From Altericroceibacterium xinjiangense (GTDB taxonomy: Bacteria > Pseudomonadota > Alphaproteobacteria > Sphingomonadales > Sphingomonadaceae), in NCBI RefSeq assembly GCF_003958635.1, contig NZ_RSEK01000001.1:372001-436000 (forward strand): a DNA stretch of 64,000 nt, written 5' to 3'. The position numbers were made by a program, and so were the translations under genes. The notes beneath the pieces were generated by a model. It did not search any database and had not been told where the DNA came from. It saw nothing but the letters and a program-made list of their open reading frames with translations. Below are positions 54,941 to 62,157 of this stretch, one piece after another. Numbering within the stretch: position 1 is the stretch's first letter; each line of letters starts with the position of its first letter.

Positions 54941-56258
54941 TCCGCAGAAGTGGCTGCTCAACGCTACCCCGGCCCAGCTCGATCAGTTGGGCCGGAGCAT
55001 GAACCAGGAACAGAAGAACGAATGGAAGTACAACTTCTCCTTCTTCGCGCATCCGGAGCAATTGCCCCCGCCCGGTGACTGGCGCGTCTGGCTGGTGATG
55101 GGGGGGCGGGGTTTTGGCAAAACACGTGCAGGAGCCGAATGGGTTCGCGCGACTGCCGAAGCGAACCCGGATGCACGGATCGCGCTGGTCGGTGCATCCC
55201 TTTCCGAAGTGCGCGCCGTGATGGTGGAAGGAGAGAGCGGCCTGCTCGCCTGCTGTCCGCCGCAACGGCGCCCGATCTTCGAGCCGAGCTTGCGCCGCGT
55301 CACCTTTCCCAACGGGGCGCAGGCGCTGCTCTATTCGGCAGCAGAGCCTGAATCCTTGCGGGGGCCGCAGCACAGCCATGCCTGGTGCGACGAAGTGGGC
55401 AAGTGGACCAATGGTAGCGGGAAGGCGCTGCGCGCATGGGACAATCTCCTGCTCGGTTTGAGGCTGGGGCCGGACCAGCGAATTGCTGCGACCACCACTC
55501 CGCGCTCGGTGCCGCTGGTGCGGCGCCTCCTTGCAGGGGAGGAAAGCGGCGAGACGGTGGTCACCCGGGGGACGACGGCCCGGAACGCCGGCAATGTCCC
55601 CTTGCGGTTCATCCGCAGCATGCGGCGGGAATTCGGTCGCTCGGTGCTTGGCCGGCAGGAGCTTGAAGGCGAGCTCATCCAGGACGTGGAAGGCGCGCTG
55701 TGGAACCGCTCCCTGATAGAGGAGTGCCGGGAAGAAAGCACGAGCTGGACGATCCAGCGCGTGGTGATCGGGGTCGATCCGCCAGCCTCCGCTCAAGGGG
55801 ACGCCTGCGGCATTGTGGTATGCGCCGCCTGCGGAGACGGGGTGGCGCGGGTTCTGGCCGATTGTTCGGCCCAGAAGCCGACGCCCGAGCGGTGGGCCCG
55901 CGCAGTGGCCAACGCCGCGCGGTGGTGGAACGCCGATCGGATCATCGCCGAAGCGAACCAGGGAGGCGCGATGGTTGAATCCGTGCTGCGCGCCGCGGAA
56001 ATCGCGCTGCCGGTGAAGCTGGTCCACGCCAGCCGGGGAAAGAGTGCGCGGGCCGAGCCAGTTGCTGCGCTCTACGAGGCAGGACGGGTACGCCACGCAG
56101 GGCTGTTCCCTGAACTGGAAGATCAGCTTTGCGGCTTGATGGCGGCGGGTGGTTATGAAGGCCCGGGCGGCTCCCCCGACCGGGCCGATGCGCTGGTCTG
56201 GGCAATGACCGAGCTGATGCTGAAGCCCGCGGCAAGCCCGCGGGTACTGCAGGTTTAG
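54924..56258 (+). CDS. GTA large terminase (gp2)
   Basis: 444 aa from ATG 54924, inside the end of the previous gene. The packaging ATPase has Walker A GGRGFGKT (about residues 52-59) and LRGPQHSHAWCDEVGKW with the Walker B/catalytic carboxylates. The C-terminal nuclease domain has VVIGVDPPAS and a late acidic residue in SPDRADALVWAM. All elements look intact. It drives headful packaging of genomic DNA into GTA heads. Confidence 0.93.
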   Translation: MTTLSDPQKWLLNATPAQLDQLGRSMNQEQKNEWKYNFSFFAHPEQLPPPGDWRVWLVMGGRGFGKTRAGAEWVRATAEANPDARIALVGASLSEVRAVMVEGESGLLACCPPQRRPIFEPSLRRVTFPNGAQALLYSAAEPESLRGPQHSHAWCDEVGKWTNGSGKALRAWDNLLLGLRLGPDQRIAATTTPRSVPLVRRLLAGEESGETVVTRGTTARNAGNVPLRFIRSMRREFGRSVLGRQELEGELIQDVEGALWNRSLIEECREESTSWTIQRVVIGVDPPASAQGDACGIVVCAACGDGVARVLADCSAQKPTPERWARAVANAARWWNADRIIAEANQGGAMVESVLRAAEIALPVKLVHASRGKSARAEPVAALYEAGRVRHAGLFPELEDQLCGLMAAGGYEGPGGSPDRADALVWAMTELMLKPAASPRVLQV

Positions 56259-56271
56259 ACAGGAGAATCCG

Positions 56272-57441
56272 ATGTCGTTCATCGATACGCTCGCTTCCGC
56301 CTTCAAGGGCGGGGGCGAGACTTCGCGCGTGCCGCTGGCGCGCAGCTTCATATCGCCTTGGGCCCAGGCCTACGGCGCAACGGACACGATCAGCGGACAT
56401 TCGCCCTTCGAATACGCCCGCTCCGTACGGCGGGCCTATCTGGACAACCCGGTGGCCCAGCGTGCCGTGCGCCTTGTGGCCGAAGGCGTGGCAAGTGCCC
56501 CGATCGCGCGCTGCGATGAAAAGGTGCGCGCCCTGCTTACCGCGACAAGCGCGGGCCAATCCCTGCTCGAGACGCTGGCGTCCCACCTGCTGCTTCACGG
56601 CAACGGGTTCGTCCAGGTCATGAAGGACGCCAGCAACAAGCCGATCGAGCTTTTCGCCTTGCGGCCCGAGCGGATCTCGATCGTGGCAGGAGCCAATGGC
56701 TGGCCGGCCGCCTACCAGTACAAGGTTGGCGACAAGTCGCTGACGATCCCAGTCGAGGACGAGGACGGCTGGCCAAACCTGATCCACCTGAAAAGCTTCC
56801 ACCCGGCCGATGACCACTATGGCGCCGGCTGCCTTTCCGCAGCCGAGCAGGCGGTAGCGATCCATAACGCCGCCTCCACCTGGAATCGCGCACTGCTGGA
56901 GAATGCAGCCCGTCCCTCGGGCGCCCTTGTCTACGAATCGGGCGAGACCGGCGGTTTGACCGCGGAGCAGTTCGAGCGGCTGAAGGTCGAGTTGACCCAG
57001 GCTTTCTCTGGCGGAGGCAACGCCGGGCGGCCGATGCTGCTGGAAGGCGGCCTGAAGTGGCAAAGCCTGTCGATGACGCCCGCCGACATGGACTTCGCCG
57101 AACTGAAAGCCGCCGCAGCCCGCGACATCGCGCTGGGTTTCGGCGTACCGCCGATGCTGCTCGGTCTGCCCGGTGACAACACGTACTCCAACTACCGGGA
57201 GGCCAACCGCGCGCTGTGGCGCCTGACCCTGCTGCCGCTGGCCGGCAAGATCCTGTCGGCGCTGCAGGAGGGGCTTTCCCCCTGGTTCCCGAAACTGGCG
57301 CTGTCGATCGATCTCGACCGCGTCCCTGCCCTTTCCGAAGACCGCGAGAAGCTGTGGGCGCAGGTTTCGGCTGCCGATTTCCTGTCAGCCGCAGAAAAAC
57401 GCGCGCTCCTCGGCCTCGATGCGATGGAGACGAACCGATGA
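56272..57441 (+). CDS. GTA portal protein (gp3, HK97 type)
   Basis: 389 aa matching the phage portal family. NPVAQRAVRLVAEGVASAP lies near the N-terminus, LLLHGNGFVQVMKD and PIELFALRPERISIV in the wing, and FGVPPMLLGLPGDNTYSNYR before the C-terminal helices. A dodecamer would form the DNA entry vertex. It begins 13 bp after the terminase gene and its stop overlaps the next start as ATGA. Confidence 0.93.
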   Translation: MSFIDTLASAFKGGGETSRVPLARSFISPWAQAYGATDTISGHSPFEYARSVRRAYLDNPVAQRAVRLVAEGVASAPIARCDEKVRALLTATSAGQSLLETLASHLLLHGNGFVQVMKDASNKPIELFALRPERISIVAGANGWPAAYQYKVGDKSLTIPVEDEDGWPNLIHLKSFHPADDHYGAGCLSAAEQAVAIHNAASTWNRALLENAARPSGALVYESGETGGLTAEQFERLKVELTQAFSGGGNAGRPMLLEGGLKWQSLSMTPADMDFAELKAAAARDIALGFGVPPMLLGLPGDNTYSNYREANRALWRLTLLPLAGKILSALQEGLSPWFPKLALSIDLDRVPALSEDREKLWAQVSAADFLSAAEKRALLGLDAMETNR

Positions 57442-57746
57442 CTCGCGAAGACTTGCTAACCCGGCTGATGACCCAGGCGGCGGGCGAAGGCGGCGATCTC
57501 GTCACCTTGCGCGCAATAGTCGAAGAAGCGAGCGAACTGGGAGCGCGGCGCGTGCTCGAACGGCTCAGCCTCGGCGACAGGAGCGCGCAGAACGATATCG
57601 ACGAATTGCGGGAGCTGCTGCGAGCGTGGCGCGATGCGAAGGCAAGCGCCTGGAAGGCAGTAGTCGAGTGGTGGGTGCGCGGAGCGCTGGCGTTGCTGCT
57701 GATCGGGATCGCGGTGCGGCTCGGCTTTTCGGAGATGATCGGGTGA
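57438..57746 (+). CDS. DUF6127-type GTA-associated membrane protein (gp3.5 position)
   Basis: 102 aa. The first 75 residues are helical and charged (TREDLLTRLMTQAAGEGGDL), and one membrane helix lies near the end (WWVRGALALLLIGIAVRLG). It sits between portal and protease genes, where sphingomonad GTA clusters carry a small DUF6127 gene. It overlaps both neighbours (ATGA and GTGA). The function is unknown; a membrane-linked role in head assembly is possible. Confidence 0.72.
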   Translation: MTREDLLTRLMTQAAGEGGDLVTLRAIVEEASELGARRVLERLSLGDRSAQNDIDELRELLRAWRDAKASAWKAVVEWWVRGALALLLIGIAVRLGFSEMIG

Positions 57747-58150
57747 GCGCGCCCGGTCTCCTCCGCATAGCCGGCTATGCAGCTCTGTTCGACATCGCCG
57801 ATGGCGCAGGCGATGTCATCCTCAAGGGCGCGTTTGCCCGAACTCTGGCCAGCCGCGACCAGCCCGTGCCGCTGCTGTGGCAGCACAGGAACGGACAGCG
57901 CATCGGCACCGTCGAACACGCTGCCGAGGATGAGCGGGGCCTGCGCGTGATCGCGCGGGTCGATGCCCGGGACAGCCGCGCCGCCGCCCTGCTGATGGAC
58001 AAGGCGGTGAGCGGATTGAGCTTCGGCTACCGCGCTCGCGGCTTTCGGCGAATGCCGGAAGGACGCCTGCTGGAGGACATCGATTTGTTCGAGGTAAGCC
58101 TGGTCACCCACCCGCTGCAATACGGAGCGCGCGTGCACCTGGTTCACTGA
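57743..58150 (+). CDS. GTA prohead protease (gp4, HK97 family)
   Basis: 135 aa from GTG 57743 in a GTGA overlap. Motifs are GYAALFDIADGAGDVILKGAF, VPLLWQHRNGQRIGTV with the conserved His, and GLSFGYRARG with the likely catalytic Ser, ending LFEVSLVTHPLQYGA. It would cleave the capsid delta domain during maturation. It is shorter than many phage members, but all core motifs are present. Confidence 0.9.
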   Translation: MSAPGLLRIAGYAALFDIADGAGDVILKGAFARTLASRDQPVPLLWQHRNGQRIGTVEHAAEDERGLRVIARVDARDSRAAALLMDKAVSGLSFGYRARGFRRMPEGRLLEDIDLFEVSLVTHPLQYGARVHLVH

Positions 58151-58199
58151 ACAACGATCCTGCGGACCGGGACCTCACCCCCCGTCCCAGGAACATCCC

Positions 58200-58225
58200 C
58201 TGTCGCCTTCTCTGCAGGGCGACAG
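58200..58225 (+). other. Hairpin 1 in the protease-capsid gap
   Basis: CTGTCGCC and GGCGACAG pair perfectly (8 bp) around a 10-nt loop. It directly precedes the T-tailed hairpin at 58237-58258. The pair forms a structured leader before the capsid gene. Confidence 0.55.
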
Positions 58226-58236
58226 AACACCAACCG

Positions 58237-58258
58237 GCCGCCCACGGGCGGCTTTTTT
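58237..58258 (+). terminator. Intrinsic-terminator-like hairpin between protease and capsid genes
   Basis: GCCGCCC-AC-GGGCGGC followed by T6 (58253-58258) has the form of a Rho-independent terminator, with 6 usable pairs, a small loop and a T-run. It lies inside the GTA operon, 27 bp before the capsid ATG at 58285. It may lower read-through or stabilise the 3' end of an upstream processed transcript. Confidence 0.7.
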
Positions 58259-58284
58259 GTACCTGAAAGAAAGTGAGTGCCTCA

Positions 58285-59418
58285 ATGGATATGGAACACG
58301 GAACCGAAGCGCTGAAGGCTTCCTTCGATCTCGTCTCCCGCCAGGACGCGGCCGAGACGGCGATTCAGGTCCTGCGCTCGGACGTCGATGAAGTGAAGGC
58401 GCGGCTCGACCGCGTCAGCCGTGCCGCCGCTCGACCGGCGCTTGGCGGCACTTCCAGCGATACCGAAGTGAAAAGCTTCGTCGATGGCTTCCTGCGTCGG
58501 GGATCGGAGACGGAGTTGAAATCGATCACCGGCGCTGTTGCCCAGGATGGCGGATACGCCGTTCCGCAGGAGATCGACGCGATGATCTCCCGCCAACTGA
58601 AGGAGATCAGTCCGATCCGCCAGCTGGCGCACGTGGTTCAGGTCGGCAGCGGCGGATACCGCAAGCTGGTGACTTCCGGCGGAACGGCTTCCGGCTGGGT
58701 GAGCGAGACGGCGGGCCGTCCCGAAACGACCGCTCCGAAGTTCAATGAGATCGCTCCCCCTTCCGGTGAGCTTTACGCCAATCCGGCCGCAAGCCAGGCA
58801 ATGCTCGACGACGCGGCATTTGACCTGGAAGGCTGGCTGGCGAACGAGATCGCCGTCGAATTCGCCCGCGCTGAAGGCGCCGCCTTCGTCGCCGGGAACG
58901 GCGTCAACCAGCCGCTTGGTTTGCTGTCTTCGCCCCTGTCGCTCGCCGGGGATGCAGTCCGCCCGTTCGGCACCATGCAGTACATCGGATCGGGTGCCGC
59001 AGACCAGATTGGCCCGAGCCCGGAAGAGCGGCTCATCGACCTCGTGCATTCGGTCAAGGCCAGCTACCGCCAAGGCGCCTGCTGGGTCATGAACTCCTCC
59101 ACGCTGGCGAAGGTTCGCAAGTTCAAGACGGCAGACGGTGCGTTTCTCTGGCAGCCGGGTCTGGTGGACGGCCAGCCGAACCGCCTGCTCGGTTATCCGG
59201 TGATCGAAGCCGAGGACATGCCGGACATCGCCGCGGGCACGTTCCCGATCGCGTTCGGCAATTTCAAGGCAGGCTACCTTGTGACCGAGCGCAGCGCGAC
59301 GACGATCCTGCGCGATCCCTTCACCAACAAGCCGTTCGTCCACTTCTACGCGACCAAGCGCGTGGGCGGCCAGGTGCTCGACAGCGCGGCGATCAAGCTT
59401 CTGAAAATCGAGGCGTAA
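58285..59418 (+). CDS. GTA major capsid protein (gp5, HK97 fold)
   Basis: 377 aa from ATG 58285; GTG 58273 is an alternative. The N-terminal 80 residues are a helical delta/scaffold region (VDEVKARLDRVSR). The mature HK97 domain follows (GGYAVPQEIDAMISRQLKEI, SGWVSETAGRPET, EFARAEGAAFVAGNGVNQP, GYPVIEAEDMPDIAAG, IKLLKIEA). The gene is set apart from the protease gene by 134 bp with two hairpins, so its expression may be tuned separately. Confidence 0.93.
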   Translation: MDMEHGTEALKASFDLVSRQDAAETAIQVLRSDVDEVKARLDRVSRAAARPALGGTSSDTEVKSFVDGFLRRGSETELKSITGAVAQDGGYAVPQEIDAMISRQLKEISPIRQLAHVVQVGSGGYRKLVTSGGTASGWVSETAGRPETTAPKFNEIAPPSGELYANPAASQAMLDDAAFDLEGWLANEIAVEFARAEGAAFVAGNGVNQPLGLLSSPLSLAGDAVRPFGTMQYIGSGAADQIGPSPEERLIDLVHSVKASYRQGACWVMNSSTLAKVRKFKTADGAFLWQPGLVDGQPNRLLGYPVIEAEDMPDIAAGTFPIAFGNFKAGYLVTERSATTILRDPFTNKPFVHFYATKRVGGQVLDSAAIKLLKIEA

Positions 59419-59518
59419 CGGAGCAGCAGGAGGGGTGATCTCAACAGGGACACCCCTCCCAGCCTTCGGGTGGTCCCATCCGAGAGAGGATCGATTTCAT
59501 CCATAGCAGGATCAGCGA

Positions 59519-60067
59519 ATGAAACGCGCCATCATTACGCCGGCGGAGCTTTCTCCCGCGGCTCTCGGCGAGCTGAAGGATTGGCTCGCCATCACAACAT
59601 TTGAAGAGGATGCAGGCCTGACGGCACTGCTGCGAGCCGCGCTGGAATTGTGCGAAGGGTTCACTGGGCAAATGCCCCTTGAGGCCACGTGCGAGGAATT
59701 GATTCCGTCTGGCCCGGGTTGGCAGCGGCTGAGAACGCGGCCGATCCAGGCGATCCTGTCCGTCGAGGCTGTTACCGCCGATGGATCGCGCTTTTCGCTC
59801 GCTCCGGAAGATTTCGCCGTTGCGCTCAGCGCCGAGGGCGGAGCGCTGGTCCGCATCCTGCGCCAAGGGTCTGCCGGACGTTATGCTGTGCGCTTCTCAG
59901 CCGGCCTTGGCTCCGAGTGGACCGACCTGCCGGCCGGCTTGCGGCATGGGATCATCCGTCTTGCCGCGCATCAGTACCGGGAGCGGGAGAACGGCAATTC
60001 CGGGCCGCTTCCGCCTGCGGCTATCGTCGCATTATGGCGTCCTTGGCGGCAGGTCCGCCTGATATGA
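59519..60067 (+). CDS. GTA head-tail connector/adaptor (gp6)
   Basis: 182 aa. The helical N-terminus LGELKDWLAITTFEEDAGL and LRAALELCEGFTGQMP match the phage connector family (TIGR02215-like), and the middle is beta-rich up to RVRFSAG-like residues. A typical C-terminal LPAGLRHGIIRLAAHQYRER follows. It would sit below the portal. It starts 100 bp after the capsid gene. Confidence 0.88.
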   Translation: MKRAIITPAELSPAALGELKDWLAITTFEEDAGLTALLRAALELCEGFTGQMPLEATCEELIPSGPGWQRLRTRPIQAILSVEAVTADGSRFSLAPEDFAVALSAEGGALVRILRQGSAGRYAVRFSAGLGSEWTDLPAGLRHGIIRLAAHQYRERENGNSGPLPPAAIVALWRPWRQVRLI

Positions 60068-60231
60068 TCGAGGCAAAGGTAAGGCTTCCTGCCAGCTTCG
60101 CCGCGCGCCTTGCCGCCAAGGCAGACAAAATGGCCCAGGCTCGCGCCGTAGAGACCCTGCTCGCCCGGCGCAGCGATCCATCCCGCTGGCGCAAGGCGGG
60201 ACTCCTCTGGCCCCTGTTCGCAAAGGACTGA
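60064..60231 (+). CDS. Small ORF at the gp7 position
   Basis: 55 aa starting at ATG 60064, which overlaps the gp6 stop as ATGA. It ends 3 bp before the gp8 start. The sequence is basic and helical (LPASFAARLAAKADKMAQAR) and ends DPSRWRKAGLLWPLFAKD. In the R. capsulatus GTA this position holds the longer head-closure gene g7; this may be a reduced or unrelated replacement. Tight coupling on both sides argues that it is translated. Confidence 0.6.
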   Translation: MIEAKVRLPASFAARLAAKADKMAQARAVETLLARRSDPSRWRKAGLLWPLFAKD

Positions 60232-60234
60232 CCC

Positions 60235-60624
60235 ATGGAAATTTCGCTGCGCGCAGCGCTGGTGAAGTGGCTTGCCGAAGAGCCTGCATTGGCCCGCGGG
60301 ATCAACCTGGTGGCCGAGGAAGCTCCCGCCCGCGCCAGCCTGCCATGGCTCGGCATCGTCGCGAGTGCGAGCACCGACTGGAGCACGAAGGACACGCGCG
60401 GGCGTGAAATCCGCCTCGCCTTCGAGCTTCACTGCCGCGGTGACGATCCGGCGCGCGCGGCATCGCTGATCGAGACCATCGGCAGCCGGATCGAAACCCT
60501 GCCGCGTGAACAGCCGGGATTCCGGATCATCAGCTGCGTTTTCCTTCGCAGCCGCGCCGAGCAGCGGCCCGGGAACACCCGCGCCGTCCTGCTGGAATAC
60601 CGCTTCCGCGCGCTTGCTTCCTGA
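60235..60624 (+). CDS. GTA tail terminator-like protein (gp8, DUF3168)
   Basis: 129 aa. It has the DUF3168 pattern: SLRAALVKWLAEEPALARG, LPWLGIVASASTDWSTKDTRGRE, and the C-terminal RAVLLEYRFRALA. It would close the tail tube end at the head-tail joint. It lies 3 bp after the small ORF and 23 bp before the tail-tube gene. Confidence 0.88.
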   Translation: MEISLRAALVKWLAEEPALARGINLVAEEAPARASLPWLGIVASASTDWSTKDTRGREIRLAFELHCRGDDPARAASLIETIGSRIETLPREQPGFRIISCVFLRSRAEQRPGNTRAVLLEYRFRALAS

Positions 60625-60647
60625 TTTCTCACCAATCGGAGAATACT

Positions 60648-61055
60648 ATGATCGCTCAGAAAGGCTCCGCCTTCCTCCTCAAGATCGGCGACGGCGCCCA
60701 GCCGGCCGCCTATCGAACCGTGGCCGGCCTCAGGACCACGCAGATGTCCATCAATGGCGACACGGTGGTCGTGACCCACAAGGAATCCGGTGGCTGGCGC
60801 GAGCTGCTCTCCGGTGCGGGATCCCGATCGGTATCCGTCAGTGCTGCCGGAATTTTCCTGGGTAGCGCCGCGGAAGCGGACATTCGGGTCCACGCGCTGG
60901 GCGGCACGATCGAGGAGTATGAACTGTCCTTCGAGGATGGCGAGAAGTTGCGGGGACGTTTCCTTGTTCAGCGGCTCGATTACGCCGGCGATTTCAACGG
61001 CGAGCGCAACTATACCCTGCAGCTGGAAAGCTCCGGCCCGGTGCTGCCGGCATGA
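60648..61055 (+). CDS. GTA major tail (tube) protein (gp9)
   Basis: 135 aa of the TP901-1-like major tail family. The start AQKGSAFLLKIGDG, the central THKESGGWRELLSGAGSRSV and the end GDFNGERNYTLQLESSGPV are characteristic. It polymerises into the tail tube. Its stop overlaps the start of the next gene (ATGA). Confidence 0.92.
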   Translation: MIAQKGSAFLLKIGDGAQPAAYRTVAGLRTTQMSINGDTVVVTHKESGGWRELLSGAGSRSVSVSAAGIFLGSAAEADIRVHALGGTIEEYELSFEDGEKLRGRFLVQRLDYAGDFNGERNYTLQLESSGPVLPA

Positions 61056-61366
61056 GCGGGGTGGCCAATCCCTTGAGAGGCGAGGCTTCGCTCAGCGTAG
61101 CGGGGCGCCCGCGCTTGTTGCGACCGACTTTTGCCGCTCTGGTTGCTGCGGAGGAAGAGCTCGGGCCACTTTTCGCGCTGGTTGACCGCGCGAGCGAGGG
61201 CCGGCTGCGCCTGTCGGAAATGGCAGCTCTATTCTGGCATTGTCTCTCCGAAAATGACGGCATCGGCCGCGAGGAATTGAGCGAAGCGGTGGCTTCGCTG
61301 GGACTGGCTGCCTGCGCGGCGCCCTTGCGGCAACTGCTGGGACAGATCCTCCAGGGCCGCGCATGA
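61052..61366 (+). CDS. GTA tail chaperone-type protein (gp10)
   Basis: 104 aa matching the GTA family protein after the tail-tube gene: ANPLRGEASLSVAGRPRLLR, PTFAALVAAEEELGPLF, and a helical C-terminal half ending LRQLLGQILQG. It is probably one of two assembly chaperones that keep the tape-measure protein soluble. It overlaps both neighbouring genes by 4 bp. Confidence 0.87.
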   Translation: MSGVANPLRGEASLSVAGRPRLLRPTFAALVAAEEELGPLFALVDRASEGRLRLSEMAALFWHCLSENDGIGREELSEAVASLGLAACAAPLRQLLGQILQGRA

Positions 61367-61560
61367 GCGAGTGCTTCGGCGCGGTGGCTCTTCGGCTCGC
61401 CGGTCTGGTTCCCCGCTCATTCGGCTGGCGACCGGACGACTTCTGGAAAGCGACGCCTGCTGAACTGGCTGCGATCCTTTCACCCGCGAGCGGCGAAGAG
61501 GAATGCCCGCTGAGCCGCACGGAACTCAACACCCTGCTGGAGCGAGAGCAAGATGGATGA
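61363..61560 (+). CDS. GTA tail assembly chaperone (gp10.1)
   Basis: 65 aa of the Phage_TAC_2 type: LAGLVPRSFGWRPDDFWKAT followed by PAELAAILSP and a charged C-terminus. It overlaps gp10 by 4 bp and the tape-measure gene by 8 bp, so the three are translated in a coupled way. Confidence 0.85.
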   Translation: MSECFGAVALRLAGLVPRSFGWRPDDFWKATPAELAAILSPASGEEECPLSRTELNTLLEREQDG

Positions 61561-62145
61561 ACCTATCGAGAGCATGCTGGTGGAAGTGCGCGCCAGCACA
61601 CAAGGCTTCCGTTCCGACATTGAAACGATGCGCGGGACCCTGGACCGCAGCCTGGTCAAAGGCTTTGCCGAGGCAGGTAATATCCTGGAGCAGGGCCTCT
61701 TGTCGGCCGTGCGGCGCGGCAGTCTCGGTTTCGATGACCTGAAACGCACGGCGGTGCAAACGCTCGACCAGATTGCAGCCCATGCCGTGCAAAGCGGGAT
61801 TGGAAACACCCTGGGCGGAGCCGCTGCACCGACTGGAGCAAGCAGCGGCGTCGGCGGACTGCTAACGGGCGCAATCGGAGCATTGCTGGGGCTCCCCGGC
61901 CTGGGGCCACCGGCGGTCCGGTGGCCCCAGGCCAAGGCTATTTGGTTGGTGAGAGAGGGCCGGAGGTTTTCGTGCCGACCAGTTCTGGCCGGATCGAGGC
62001 CGGGACTGCGGGCGGCAGCCGTCCGCGCGATGTGCGAGTGGCAATCCAGTTGGCCGCTCCAAAGGGAACTGCCGCACCGGTCGCGCTGCAACGATCTGCA
62101 CGGCAGGTCGCAAGCTCGGTCCGACGCGTGCTGCGCGAATTCTAG
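61553..62145 (+). CDS. GTA tape-measure protein (gp11), interrupted by a -1 frameshift
   Basis: The first frame (from 61553) gives a helical tape-measure start (MLVEVRASTQGFRSDIETMR, SLGFDDLKRTAVQTLDQIAA) up to GALLGLPGLG at about 61906. The familiar continuation GATGGPVAPGQGYLVGERGP is in the -1 frame and runs to the stop at 62145 (about 197 aa in total). Without the shift the first frame reads an unrelated Arg/Ser-rich tail to 62338, overlapping gp12. The shift coincides with GGGG and a perfect hairpin at 61903-61928. It may be a sequencing or assembly indel, real decay, or programmed frameshifting. Confidence 0.8.
61903..61928 (+). other. Perfect 11-bp hairpin at the tape-measure frameshift
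   Basis: GGGGCCACCGG-CGGT-CCGGTGGCCCC is a perfect inverted repeat with a 4-nt loop. The first four Gs are the only place where the tRNA on the GGG codon (61904-61906) could re-pair after a -1 slip. Such a GC hairpin is also a classic site for sequencing error. Confidence 0.85.
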
Positions 62146-62157
62146 AGAGGAAGCATC

